Source: Flavobacteriales bacterium
Lineage (GTDB): Bacteria; Bacteroidota; Bacteroidia; Flavobacteriales_E; Vicingaceae
DNA length: 64,000 bases
Assembly: GCA_018608405.1 (NCBI GenBank)
Contig: JABAZP010000006.1
Coordinates: 1-64,000 of the forward strand
Direction of reading: 5' to 3'
Shown here: positions 35,389 to 44,445 of the stretch, piece by piece
Position numbering within the stretch: the first letter of the stretch is position 1
How the letters are laid out: every line of letters begins with the position of its first letter
Notes under the pieces: generated by a model
Database searches by the model: none
Seen by the model: the letters and a program-made list of their open reading frames with translations, nothing else
What the model was told of the DNA's origin: nothing
Made by a program: the position numbers and the translations under genes

Positions 35389-36804
35389 TTATTTTCCACT
35401 GCCTTTCATTACAATTAAGACGGTGTAGATTAAAATTTTAATGTCAACGGTAAGCGACATGTTTTCAATGTAAATAATGTCATACTTTAAGCGCTCAATC
35501 ATTTGGTCAACATTTTCAGCGTATCCGTATTTTACCTGTCCCCAAGATGTTATGCCGGGTCTAACCTTCAATAGGTGATTGTAGTGGGCGGCCTTTTTTA
35601 CAATCTTATCAATAAAAAATTGTCGTTCAGGACGTGGTCCCACCAAAGCCATATCTCCAATTAATACGTTGTAAAATTGTGGAATTTCATCCAGTCTTGT
35701 CTTTCTCATGAATTTTCCAAAAGGTGTAATTCTTGGATCATTTTCACTCGATAAGGCTGGTCCAAGTTTTTCTGCGTCCGTATACATGGAGCGAAATTTA
35801 TGGATCATAAAAGGTTTGCCATGAATACCAATTCTTTCTTGAGAAAAAATGACAGGACCTTTAGAGCTTGATTTTACAAGTATGCTAACGATGAGGTAAA
35901 GCGGGCTAAAGACAGTTAAAACAAATAATGAAGCAGCAATATCAATACCTCTTTTAACAGTTTGCTGCCATGCCGGCATAATCTCTCTATTAATAGTAAT
36001 CAGTGGAGCGCCAAATATAGAACTCATTTTAACTGAGCCACTTAGTATGTCATACATGTCGGGAATAACCTTTACGATAACATTTAGACCTTCCAGCTCT
36101 CCGATAATGTTTTCAAGACCTTTATGTTCTGAAGACTCAATTGCTATAATGGCTTCTTCTATATCGTTTTCTTGAACTATTTTTTTTAACTCAGAAGTAT
36201 TTCCAAGGAAAGGAAGATGATCTTTTAGCAGGTACTCCTCTTTTTTATTAACCCTGGCAAAGCCAATGAACTTATTGCCAAATGATTTTTTTTCGCCTTT
36301 CATTTCTAGAAATAAGGCTACTGCTTTTTCATTCGATCCAATCATAATGGTATTGAATCCAATTTCTCTGTTTTGTATTCTATAAACGGTTCTACTCGTA
36401 ATTAAAAATCGGAACAGATAAGTAATAACGAAATGAAAAAAGAGGATGTATAAATAGGATAGGTAATAATCTTTGTATGTGTTTATTTCGTCATCTAGGA
36501 TAAAAACGAAAAATAATAAGGTACATCCTAATATACTAACTGTTAGGGTTTGACTTAGCTCTTTTAGTCTTGATTTCCGATAAGGGGTTTTGTAAAACCC
36601 GGTGGCAGCGTAAAGAAGCACCCAGCAAGTAGGTATAAAAAGTAATCCATATATGAAAGCATCATCAATATTAAGAGGTACTTCATAGCCGAACTTTGAG
36701 GGCTCAAGGTACATTTTCCGGAATCGGAAAAACAACGCCCAAGCGATTGCAGCTGCTATAAAGTCGAATAAAATATATTTAAGAGCTTGTAACTTTTTAT
36801 TCAA
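35389..36804 (-). CDS. Polyprenyl-phosphate sugar-1-phosphate transferase (exopolysaccharide initiation)
   Basis: A 471-residue membrane enzyme that transfers a sugar phosphate to undecaprenyl phosphate. Four to five N-terminal membrane helices are followed by a CoA-binding-like (PF13727) domain (about 140-260), one more membrane helix, and the bacterial sugar transferase domain (QERIGIHGKPFMIHKFRSM, TRLDEIPQFYNVL, GPRPERQ). It resembles WcaJ-type initiators. Its start overlaps the stop of a lipoprotein gene. No other polysaccharide genes are adjacent apart from an oxidoreductase. Confidence 0.9.
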   Translation of the reverse strand: MNKKLQALKYILFDFIAAAIAWALFFRFRKMYLEPSKFGYEVPLNIDDAFIYGLLFIPTCWVLLYAATGFYKTPYRKSRLKELSQTLTVSILGCTLLFFVFILDDEINTYKDYYLSYLYILFFHFVITYLFRFLITSRTVYRIQNREIGFNTIMIGSNEKAVALFLEMKGEKKSFGNKFIGFARVNKKEEYLLKDHLPFLGNTSELKKIVQENDIEEAIIAIESSEHKGLENIIGELEGLNVIVKVIPDMYDILSGSVKMSSIFGAPLITINREIMPAWQQTVKRGIDIAASLFVLTVFSPLYLIVSILVKSSSKGPVIFSQERIGIHGKPFMIHKFRSMYTDAEKLGPALSSENDPRITPFGKFMRKTRLDEIPQFYNVLIGDMALVGPRPERQFFIDKIVKKAAHYNHLLKVRPGITSWGQVKYGYAENVDQMIERLKYDIIYIENMSLTVDIKILIYTVLIVMKGSGK

Positions 36805-37652
36805 AACCGAACCAATTTAACGTTGTCTATATAAAATTGAGCAACCTCACCGGTTTGTTTAGGAAAACCAATTGCAAGCGTATAGTTAACTGCGCCTGAA
36901 AGTGTCGAGAAAACAGAATTAAGCTCAATATAGACTTTTCCATATGTTGCCCTAGGATTGAAAAATACAATGGATCTTTGATTTGCGGGAGCAGTGCCGT
37001 TTACAAAAACACTTATTGCAAATCTGTGGGTGCATTTGTAATCCATTTCTAACCATACATCTACTCCATTTCTTGGTATGTTTGAAAACCTTGGTGACCA
37101 AGCTTCAAAAAAGTCCATGCTTTCAGTAAGGTAAGCTAAGCCTGAGGCACCCTCAAATGCTTCAGCTGGATCAGTTACTCTTTGAAATTCGGTATCAGAT
37201 AAGGGGTGGTAATTAAAATTTACCCCTGTTTCAAAATCTTCACCGGACCAAGGATCATCAAAAATAGCAGAGCTTTGGTATTGAACTATCGGTGTTATTT
37301 CCATTTGTGCTTCAGGCACAAATGTAGTATCCAAACTATATGTGGTGTAAAAAGGGTAATCTACTTTCTCGTTAGACTGTCCATTCTTATAAATTACACC
37401 TCTAATTTTTAGGTTTACATTTCCTGTTTGTTGAATTGGAATAAGAGCAGGCAATTCAAAAATTCCGACAGACTGATCGTTGATGAAAACATTAATGTCG
37501 GTAATTCGATCACTACTAGAACCTTGTGTTGGAGCAGCTTGCAAAATAACATCATCAATCTTTAAAAAACCTGGAACTATGGCTTTCTGCTTTTCACAAG
37601 AAAATAGTGAAATTGCTGTAATACAGAGAATTAATAGGTACTGGTTCTTCAT
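36801..37652 (-). CDS. Lipoprotein, function unknown
   Basis: A 283-residue lipoprotein (MKNQYLLILCITAISLFSC, lipobox cysteine at 19). The rest is predicted beta-rich and resembles carbohydrate-binding or jelly-roll domains (for example DVWLEMDYKCTHRFAISVFVNG, then KVYIELNSVFSTLSG). Its stop overlaps the sugar transferase start by 4 bases, so it may take part in polysaccharide assembly or attachment. Confidence 0.78.
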   Translation of the reverse strand: MKNQYLLILCITAISLFSCEKQKAIVPGFLKIDDVILQAAPTQGSSSDRITDINVFINDQSVGIFELPALIPIQQTGNVNLKIRGVIYKNGQSNEKVDYPFYTTYSLDTTFVPEAQMEITPIVQYQSSAIFDDPWSGEDFETGVNFNYHPLSDTEFQRVTDPAEAFEGASGLAYLTESMDFFEAWSPRFSNIPRNGVDVWLEMDYKCTHRFAISVFVNGTAPANQRSIVFFNPRATYGKVYIELNSVFSTLSGAVNYTLAIGFPKQTGEVAQFYIDNVKLVRF

Positions 37653-37704
37653 ATGAAGAGGTTGGAGTTACTGAATCTGAACGCTCGAAATTCCTAATTA
37701 TTGT

Positions 37705-38694
37705 TTAAATAATTGAGTTTTGTCTATTAATCTCTAATTTCTCGATGATCTGATACGCGACATCAAGTGCATTATACCCATCATGAATACTTACAGCAGG
37801 TGTAGTTTTGGAATTAATTGCTTGAGCAAAAGCCGTTAACTCATCCTTTATGGCATTGTTACTTTCAACATCTGGCTTTTCGAAGTAGATTCGTTTTTGT
37901 CCTTTACCATCTGGTAAGTCAATCGTTACTGATAAAGGATCAGGTTCACCTTCGACATTAGATAGACGAACAACTTCACTTTGCTTTTCAAGAAAATCTA
38001 CAGATAAGTAGGCATCTTTTTGAAAAATTCGAGTCTTCCGCATGTTTTTCAAGGATATACGACTTGTTGTCAAGTTTGCTACGCAGCCATTGTCAAATTC
38101 AATTCGGGCATTTGCAATGTCTGGTGTATCACTAACTACTGCTACGCCGCTCGCACTTACTCTTTTTACATTGCTATCCACAATACTCAAAATAATGTCT
38201 AAGTCGTGTATCATTAAGTCTAATACCACTGACACGTCAGTACCTCGAGGGTTAAACTGTGCTAATCGATGTGTTTCAATAAACATCGGATGCTTGATGT
38301 AAGGTTTCGTTGCGGTGAAAGCCGGATTAAACCGTTCTACATGGCCAACCTGCACTGTAACTCCTGCTTCTTCTGATAGGTTGATTAATTTTCTAGCTTC
38401 TTCAACTGTATTGGTAATGGGTTTTTCAATAAAAATGTGTTTTGTTTGTCTAATGGCAGTGACAGCACAATCGTAATGAGACAATGTAGGAGTGACGATA
38501 TCTACCGCATCTACAGCGTCCACTAATTCTTCAATAGAATCAAAGGCTTTTAATTCAAATTCTTCAGCAACCTTTTTTGCATTCTCTTTATTCGGATCAT
38601 AGAATCCAACCAAAGCGAAATCCTCATGTTCTAATAAAATTCGGATGTGAATTTTTCCTAAGTGACCAGCACCTAAAACACCTATTTTTAGCAT
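37705..38694 (-). CDS. Gfo/Idh/MocA family oxidoreductase
   Basis: NAD(P)-dependent sugar oxidoreductase of 329 residues. The Rossmann motif GAGHLGKIHIR (8-18) is followed by DIVTPTLSHYD, FIEKPITN with the catalytic lysine, GHVERFNPAF and DLMIHDLDIILS. It is close to WlbA/nucleotide-sugar dehydrogenases. Being just upstream of the lipoprotein and sugar transferase on the same strand (52-base gap), it probably prepares a nucleotide sugar. Confidence 0.9.
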   Translation of the reverse strand: MLKIGVLGAGHLGKIHIRILLEHEDFALVGFYDPNKENAKKVAEEFELKAFDSIEELVDAVDAVDIVTPTLSHYDCAVTAIRQTKHIFIEKPITNTVEEARKLINLSEEAGVTVQVGHVERFNPAFTATKPYIKHPMFIETHRLAQFNPRGTDVSVVLDLMIHDLDIILSIVDSNVKRVSASGVAVVSDTPDIANARIEFDNGCVANLTTSRISLKNMRKTRIFQKDAYLSVDFLEKQSEVVRLSNVEGEPDPLSVTIDLPDGKGQKRIYFEKPDVESNNAIKDELTAFAQAINSKTTPAVSIHDGYNALDVAYQIIEKLEINRQNSII

Positions 38695-38830
38695 AAAATG
38701 ATTTTTTACAAAGTACGTTAAAGCAGCTTTTAAAATGCCAACTAGTAGAACAGCTTTGTTAACATTTTTTTATTGAAAAAGAAGCGTGTGATTTAATGCA
38801 TGCAAGGATTAAATCATCTTTTTTTGTAAC

Positions 38831-39484
38831 ATGCTTAATGATACATACAGACATAAAGGGATGCGCCGAAAGTTGGTAGAACTATTGAGGTCTAAAGGCA
38901 TTACTGATGAGACTGTTTTGGATGCAATAGACATGGTGCCGAGACACTTGTTTTTAGATAATGCGTTTGTAAATTTTGCATACAAGAATCAAGCATTTCC
39001 AATTGGATCAGAGCAAACTATATCTCATCCATTTACTGTTGCATTTCAAACTCAGTTGTTGGAATTAAAAAAGAGTGAAAAAGTATTGGAAATTGGGACC
39101 GGTTCTGGTTATCAGTGCAGTGTATTAATGGAAATGAGTGTAAAAGTTTTTAGCATTGAAAGACATCGTTCATTACACATGAAATCGAAGAAGATGTTGA
39201 ATCAATTGGGTCACTTTCCAAAATTATTTTTTGGTGATGGATACAAGGGGTTGCCAGGTTATGCTCCCTTTGATAAAATTATTATCACTGCAGCTGCACC
39301 ATTTATACCTCAAGACCTTTTAGAACAGCTTAAAGTTGGTGGAATGATGGTGATTCCATTAGGAGATTCTGATAAACAAGAGATGCAACGGATTATCAAA
39401 GTGGCAGAGAATGAATTCCAAACAGAAACATACGGAGAGTTTAGTTTCGTGCCCATGCTGCAGGATAAATCTTTTAAAAGTTAG
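38831..39484 (+). CDS. pcm: Protein-L-isoaspartate O-methyltransferase
   Basis: SAM-dependent repair enzyme for isomerised aspartates. The 217-residue protein has the family N-terminus (VPRHLFLDNAFVNFAYKNQAF), then GSEQTISHPFTVAFQTQLL, VLEIGTGSGYQCSVL for SAM binding, and IITAAAPFIPQDLLEQL. Its start lies in an otherwise featureless divergent gap with the oxidoreductase. Confidence 0.95.
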   Translation: MLNDTYRHKGMRRKLVELLRSKGITDETVLDAIDMVPRHLFLDNAFVNFAYKNQAFPIGSEQTISHPFTVAFQTQLLELKKSEKVLEIGTGSGYQCSVLMEMSVKVFSIERHRSLHMKSKKMLNQLGHFPKLFFGDGYKGLPGYAPFDKIIITAAAPFIPQDLLEQLKVGGMMVIPLGDSDKQEMQRIIKVAENEFQTETYGEFSFVPMLQDKSFKS

Positions 39485-39532
39485 ACAATAAATGCAGGAG
39501 TTTTCGGTTATTTGTTTTCAAACATCAAACAC

Positions 39533-40282
39533 ATGAATAGACTAAAATCACTAGCTCTAATTTTAATAAGCTCTTTCTTATCATTTTCTGTTTTGGCTCA
39601 AGAAACCCCAAAAGATTTCTTACCAAAAGCAGGTGATTTTGGCGCTTCCATAGTCGTAAATGGCCTGATTAATAATGTTAGCTTGTCAACAAATAGCAAT
39701 TCTTATGGGCAAAATATCTTATTTGCCAAGTATTACTTGAAGGATGACTTGGCATTAAGAGCTGGATTGGGCTTAAAGCTAAACCGAATTTTGAGAGAAA
39801 CAGCCGATAGTTCAGGGGCTTTATTGGAAGAGGTTGATTCACTAAGACGAAGTTTTAGTGCGAACTTGTCAATTGGAATAGAAAAACATTTGACGGCTAA
39901 TAAAAGGTTAGATCCATTTGTGTTTGGACAATTAGATATTTCAATGATAGGAAAGTCGAGGAATGAAATTGACAATCGTCAAATTTCTTCTATTGGCACT
40001 GCAACAACCGAGCGAGAGATTATTCGAGATGGAGGATTTGCTTTGGGATTAAATCTCGGAGGAGGGTTTAATTATTTTTTAGCTAAAAATTTTAGCGTTG
40101 GGAGTGAGTTGTATCTCGGTTTTCAGTATGTGAGTTTAGGAGGAGGTGTTACTGATAATACTACCAATACAACTGCAGGGGGAACTAGGAGTTCTACTTT
40201 CGATAGTAGAGATGACATTTCTAAAACAACTGTTTTAAATGTTGACCCTACCGCGCAAATTAATTTCTCTTACTTTTTTTAA
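39533..40282 (+). CDS. Outer-membrane beta-barrel protein
   Basis: A 249-residue protein with a signal peptide (about 1-23, ending SVLAQ) and repeated barrel strands (YYLKDDLALRAGLGLKLN, then NFSVGSELYLGFQYVSLGG), ending in a terminal aromatic strand (AQINFSYFF). ATG 39533 is chosen because it starts the signal peptide; the open frame begins earlier at a TTG. It overlaps by 4 bases the end of the minus-strand 43-residue gene. It is 48 bases after pcm. Confidence 0.8.
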   Translation: MNRLKSLALILISSFLSFSVLAQETPKDFLPKAGDFGASIVVNGLINNVSLSTNSNSYGQNILFAKYYLKDDLALRAGLGLKLNRILRETADSSGALLEEVDSLRRSFSANLSIGIEKHLTANKRLDPFVFGQLDISMIGKSRNEIDNRQISSIGTATTEREIIRDGGFALGLNLGGGFNYFLAKNFSVGSELYLGFQYVSLGGGVTDNTTNTTAGGTRSSTFDSRDDISKTTVLNVDPTAQINFSYFF

Positions 40283-40410
40283 CAACTAATGTAACTGCCT
40301 AGTCCAAAAAATATTAGCAACCAAATTATTCCTTTTACAAGGAAAAAAATGAAACCACCGAATCCAATTCGCTTTAACCATAGTTTAAAGTTATTCGGTT
40401 TGGTTTCCAT
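40279..40410 (-). CDS. 43-residue single-helix membrane protein coupled to the exonuclease
   Basis: Short frame METKPNNFKLWLKRIGFGG... with one hydrophobic helix (about 16-38) and a positively charged N-terminus, so probably N-in. Its ATG overlaps the exonuclease stop codon (TAATG), indicating translational coupling. Tiny proteins of this form (basic start, then GFGGFIFFLVKGIIW) look familiar from flavobacterial genomes, sometimes mis-annotated. Function is unknown. Confidence 0.7.
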   Translation of the reverse strand: METKPNNFKLWLKRIGFGGFIFFLVKGIIWLLIFFGLGSYISC

Positions 40411-40949
40411 TATGCTTTTCTGATCAACCTTTGGATTTTATTATTCTGGTCTACCTTCTGTAAATGTTGAAATAGCTTTACTGTTGCTAGTGCATCACCT
40501 GATGCACGATGGCGATTCGGTACTTCAATTTCCAGATGGTTACATATTTTGCCCAACCCATGATGGCTTGCCTCGGGGATTAAAGTTTTTGATAATTCAA
40601 GTGTACAAAGGTGCTCACTTTTATAATCTATCCCTGCTTTTTGCAACTCATCCTTAATAAAGCTATAGTCTGATTTAACGTTGTGAGCTACAAAGCAAGA
40701 TCCATTTAAAAAGGAAGCAATGTCATCTGCGACTTCAGTAAAAAGAGGTGCTTTTGCAACCATTTTATCGGTTATTCCTGTTAATCGTTGAACGTAAATT
40801 GGAATGCTTCTTTCCGGATTAACAAGTGTATTGTATTCTTTCACGATTTCTTTACCATCATATAGGTAGATCGCCACTTCTGTAATTCTTCCAATCTTTG
40901 AATTACCCCCAGTCGCTTCAATATCAATAATAGAATAAAATTTACTCAT
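40410..40949 (-). CDS. DEDDh 3'-5' exonuclease (DnaQ-like)
   Basis: A 179-residue exonuclease domain. ExoI motif IDIEATGG carries D and E, ExoII is VAHNVKSDYSFI, and ExoIII is HRASGDALATV with the catalytic H and D. It resembles the epsilon subunit of DNA polymerase III but lacks a polymerase-binding extension or a GIY-YIG domain. I chose ATG 40949 (MSKFYSIIDIE) over an upstream ATG whose nine extra residues do not fit the family. Confidence 0.88.
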   Translation of the reverse strand: MSKFYSIIDIEATGGNSKIGRITEVAIYLYDGKEIVKEYNTLVNPERSIPIYVQRLTGITDKMVAKAPLFTEVADDIASFLNGSCFVAHNVKSDYSFIKDELQKAGIDYKSEHLCTLELSKTLIPEASHHGLGKICNHLEIEVPNRHRASGDALATVKLFQHLQKVDQNNKIQRLIRKA

Positions 40950-41082
40950 TAGGATGCCAAAAGTACACATTGCCAAAGGGGTTTTTATCTCCTCTTTTAA
41001 ATATTCTGAATGGTTGATAGATTATTTAAGAAAGTCTTTTTGTTTCGAAGTACTCTCCTTATTTTTAACCAAAACAAAAATT

Positions 41083-41364
41083 ATGGCAAACAGAAGAAAA
41101 TTTAAGAAAGCAATTAAGAATAAAACAAATTTTTTAATTGAAGATGCATTTATTGAAAGTGTTAACGGAGATGCAAAGGAAGCTGAAAAAATGGATGAGA
41201 TTATTGATCAAGTGATTGATGATCGAATTGACATGTTGAATAAAGTTTGCACTTACCCAAACCGTGAGAGTAAATCAAAAATTAAGGCGCACTTCAATTC
41301 AATTGCCTCTGATTTAGAAGCTAAAACTGCTGAATATACTAAGAAAATAGGAAGAGTAGGATAA
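41083..41364 (+). CDS. Small conserved-looking hypothetical protein
   Basis: A 93-residue, highly charged, helical protein beginning MANRRKFKKAIKNKTNFLIE. It has no signal peptide or membrane segment, and a coiled-coil-like profile. The frame is open further upstream, but that part overlaps the divergent exonuclease gene and reads poorly, so ATG 41083 is preferred. It ends 4 bases before the Nramp gene and is probably co-transcribed with it. Function is unknown. Confidence 0.75.
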   Translation: MANRRKFKKAIKNKTNFLIEDAFIESVNGDAKEAEKMDEIIDQVIDDRIDMLNKVCTYPNRESKSKIKAHFNSIASDLEAKTAEYTKKIGRVG

Positions 41365-41368
41365 CCTG

Positions 41369-42586
41369 ATGAAAGCTATTTTAGCTCGTCTCGGTCCGGG
41401 GCTATTATATGCCGGTGCTGCTGTTGGAGTTTCACACTTGGTGCAATCTACAAGGGCCGGAGCTAATTATGGACTCCTAATGATAGTTGTTGTGGTAGCA
41501 GCGAATATTATTAAATATCCATTTTTTAAAGCGGGACCGCTGTTTGCGGCAGCCAACAAGAAGAGTTTATTAGAGGCTTTTTTTGAGCAAGGTAAATGGG
41601 CGATGTTGCTTTTTTATGCAGTTACTATTTCGGGAATGTTCACTGTTCAAGCAGTGGTAACTTTACTAACAGCCAGTGTGTTTTCTTCCGTTTTCGATTT
41701 AACACTACCGCTTTGGCAAACTTCAGGTTTATTCTTGCTCATCTGCTCCGCCATTCTAATTATAGGATCTTATCGAGTGCTGGATAGCATTATGAAGACG
41801 GTAATTATTTTACTCGCCATAACTACATTAATTACAGTACTGGCTGCTTTTATTTTCAACGACTCGTCAGTAATTTCAGTTCAAACTTTTTCTTTCACGA
41901 GTCAAACAGACTTGTTTTTCTTGATAGCGCTCATCGGTTGGATGCCTGCACCTTTAGATATTGCCTTGTGGCATTCTGAATGGACAATGGATGCTGCACA
42001 AGAAAAGCAACAACCACTGTCGGTTTCAAAGTCAGTCTTCGATTTTAATGTAGGATACTGGGGCACAACAGCCTTGGCAGCAGCTTTTGTAGCTTTAGGT
42101 GCTTCTTTACTTGGTAAAAATGGTACAGAGCTTCCCGCTAGCGGAGTTGCTTTCTCGGGTCAACTGATTGACATGTACGTATCGACGTTAGGAAAGTGGT
42201 CGTTTGGTTTTGTGGCGTTGGCAGCGTTTACAACAATGTTTAGCACCACGTTAACGGTACTCGATGCTTACCCTAGAGTGCTGCAAAAAGCTTTTCAATT
42301 AAGCGTACCAAAATTTAAGGACAAAACATACCCTTTATTGGTGATAGGGCTAGCAGTAGGTGCTTTATTTGTACTTGTCTTTCAGTTAGATAATATGAAG
42401 CAACTGGTAGACTTTGCCACCTCTGTTTCGTTTGTAACAGCCCCTATTTTAGCAAGTCTGATTTTTTTTGTAATTCAAACAAATGCAGTTCAACTGTTTT
42501 CAAATGTTGAAAAGTATATTGCTTGGTTTGGACTTGTGTTTTTGTATGCCTTTAGTTCATATTATATTTGGGCAAAATGGCTTTAA
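41369..42586 (+). CDS. Nramp-family transporter, divergent metal-binding motifs
   Basis: A 405-residue protein with about eleven membrane helices and the Nramp (SLC11) N-terminus (LGPGLLYAGAAVGVSHLVQSTRAGANYG). The canonical first-helix DPGN reads AVGVS and the sixth-helix MPHN reads GWMPAPLDI, so the usual manganese/iron ligands D, N and M-H are largely replaced. It belongs to an Nramp-like branch common in Bacteroidota. The substrate may be a different ion, and proton coupling cannot be inferred. Confidence 0.85.
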   Translation: MKAILARLGPGLLYAGAAVGVSHLVQSTRAGANYGLLMIVVVVAANIIKYPFFKAGPLFAAANKKSLLEAFFEQGKWAMLLFYAVTISGMFTVQAVVTLLTASVFSSVFDLTLPLWQTSGLFLLICSAILIIGSYRVLDSIMKTVIILLAITTLITVLAAFIFNDSSVISVQTFSFTSQTDLFFLIALIGWMPAPLDIALWHSEWTMDAAQEKQQPLSVSKSVFDFNVGYWGTTALAAAFVALGASLLGKNGTELPASGVAFSGQLIDMYVSTLGKWSFGFVALAAFTTMFSTTLTVLDAYPRVLQKAFQLSVPKFKDKTYPLLVIGLAVGALFVLVFQLDNMKQLVDFATSVSFVTAPILASLIFFVIQTNAVQLFSNVEKYIAWFGLVFLYAFSSYYIWAKWL

Positions 42587-42666
42587 TGCAATAAATATTT
42601 AACCTTCTCAACTGTCTCTTTCGATGCAGTTCTTTTTATTTGCAATTCAAATTAACACCTGTCATT

Positions 42667-43170
42667 ATGGACTCAAAAGCATATCCAGAATATTATCAGC
42701 AATATATTGAGAGAATTCCCGAGGGGAAAGATCCCTTTGAATTGTTGATTTTCACTTTAAAAAATACGATCAAAACATTAGCTATGGTTTCTGACGAACA
42801 GGCGAATAAGGGATATTCTGAAGGTAAGTGGAGCATCAAAGAAGTGGTGCAACATATTATTGATACAGAGCGTATCTATGCTTACAGGGCGTTGAGTTTT
42901 ACCCGTGGTGAAAAGAATGCAATTCGAGGCTATGATCACAACGAATACGCGGCAAACTCTTCTGCAAATCGCAGGAGTTTAAAAGACCTTTTGGAGGAGC
43001 TGAAGCGCTTGAGAGCAAGTACAATCGACTTATTTAAGAGTTTTTCAGAAGAAATGATTCGTTCAAAAGGTAACGCAAATGACTTGGACATGACTGCCGA
43101 ACAGATCATGTATATTCTGATAGGCCATGAAATGCACCACACGTGGGTGATTGAACAGAAGTATTTATGA
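42667..43170 (+). CDS. DinB family protein
   Basis: A 167-residue four-helix-bundle protein of the DinB/YfiT superfamily. The metal-binding histidines are visible in VVQHIIDTERIYAYRAL and at GHEMHH near the C-terminus. Family members include thiol transferases that use bacillithiol, which fits bshC in this window, but the substrate is not shown. ATG 42667 is chosen; the frame opens earlier at a non-ATG codon. It overlaps csaA by 4 bases. Confidence 0.88.
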   Translation: MDSKAYPEYYQQYIERIPEGKDPFELLIFTLKNTIKTLAMVSDEQANKGYSEGKWSIKEVVQHIIDTERIYAYRALSFTRGEKNAIRGYDHNEYAANSSANRRSLKDLLEELKRLRASTIDLFKSFSEEMIRSKGNANDLDMTAEQIMYILIGHEMHHTWVIEQKYL

Positions 43171-43499
43171 TTTCTTGGGAAGAATTTGAAAAAGTAGATA
43201 TCCGAACAGGAACCATAATAGAAGTAGCGGCTTTTCCTAAAGCGCGTAATCCTTCTTGGCAGCTCAAAATTGATTTTGGAAAAGATTTAGGAATTAAAAA
43301 CTCTTCAGCTCAAATAACCTATCATTATAAAAAGGAGGAGCTCTTGGGTCGACAGGTTCTAGCCGTAGTGAATTTCCCGCCGAAGCAAATTGCCAACTTT
43401 TTCTCTGAATGTTTGGTGTTGGGAGTTGCTGACTTAAACGGTGAGATCATTCTGCTTTCAACTGAAACGAAGGTTGAAAATGGAGAACAAGTAAGGTAA
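43167..43499 (+). CDS. csaA: CsaA-like tRNA-binding-domain protein
   Basis: A 110-residue OB-fold protein of the tRNA-binding (EMAP II-like) family: FEKVDIRTGTIIEVAAFPKAR, QITYHYKKEELLGRQVLAVVNFPPKQI and ECLVLGV. CsaA homologues have been described as secretion-related chaperones and bind tRNA. It starts inside the stop of the DinB gene (ATGA), so the two are coupled. Confidence 0.9.
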   Translation: MISWEEFEKVDIRTGTIIEVAAFPKARNPSWQLKIDFGKDLGIKNSSAQITYHYKKEELLGRQVLAVVNFPPKQIANFFSECLVLGVADLNGEIILLSTETKVENGEQVR

Positions 43500-43591
43500 A
43501 TTATTGGTTTTCTTATGACCGTGGTATTACCGTTATCAGCGATCAATTGTCTTTTAACTTATAAAATCAGCTAGAACTAGCACACGAACAA

Positions 43592-44302
43592 ATGATTAAG
43601 ATTCTAAAAAAAATAGGAAAAATATTGTTGGGTTTATTATTGTCATTGGTAATCATCTTCTCAGTGGTTTATTTCTTATACAATGAAAAGTTACCCAAAG
43701 CTGAAATGTCGGTCGAAGCGGATCTGTTAGCCCAAAAGATGTTGAAAGCGGTGCATCATGATTCCTATGAAAAGACCCAATACATTGAATGGTCATTCGC
43801 TGGGAGGCATCACTACAAATGGAACAAACAGCGAAAGTTGGTTGAGGTGAAGTTGGATGATAAAATTGTTCAGTTAAACCTTCAATCTCCGGATTCAAGT
43901 AGTGTGAAAGTAAGCAATAGTGAAGTTAGCGGTTCTGCTCGATCAGAAATAATAGAGCAAGCTATTGCACATTTTAACAACGATTCATTTTGGTTAGTTG
44001 CTCCTCATAAAGTATTCGATCCCGGAACAGAGAGAGGAGTGGTTGCGCTAGCAAATGGAGACGAAGCTCTTCTGGTTACCTATACTGCCGGGGGAAGCAC
44101 CCCAGGAGATTCCTATCTTTGGTTATTGGATGAAACAGGACTTCCAGTAGCATTTAAAATGTGGGTGAGTATTTTTCCAATTGGCGGGGTTGAAGCAACA
44201 TGGGAATCATGGCAAACCGCAGAAAGTGGAGCACTTTTTCCTTCTCATCATAAATTTTTGTTTTTAGATATTCCTATAGAAGGCATTAAAGCTAGGAAGT
44301 AA
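43592..44302 (+). CDS. Membrane-anchored hypothetical protein
   Basis: A 236-residue protein with one N-terminal membrane helix (about 8-30, LLGLLLSLVIIFSVVYF) and a periplasmic beta-rich domain (YIEWSFAGRHHYKWNKQR, VTYTAGGSTPGDSYLWLLD, GGVEATWESWQT). This design recurs in Bacteroidota, in proteins whose outer domain recalls lipoprotein-carrier folds. I cannot name a function. It is transcribed alone. Confidence 0.72.
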   Translation: MIKILKKIGKILLGLLLSLVIIFSVVYFLYNEKLPKAEMSVEADLLAQKMLKAVHHDSYEKTQYIEWSFAGRHHYKWNKQRKLVEVKLDDKIVQLNLQSPDSSSVKVSNSEVSGSARSEIIEQAIAHFNNDSFWLVAPHKVFDPGTERGVVALANGDEALLVTYTAGGSTPGDSYLWLLDETGLPVAFKMWVSIFPIGGVEATWESWQTAESGALFPSHHKFLFLDIPIEGIKARK

Positions 44303-44445
44303 TCTGTTGTCTGTGCTTATTTGAGTTGGTTCACTTTAGGAAGGAGCATATGGTAAAATTGAATTCTGGAAAAGCCGAGCCAAAGAACACAAGGGTATAG
44401 ATTTACTTTTTCGGCATTCATCTTCCATTTTATTACCTTCGTAAA

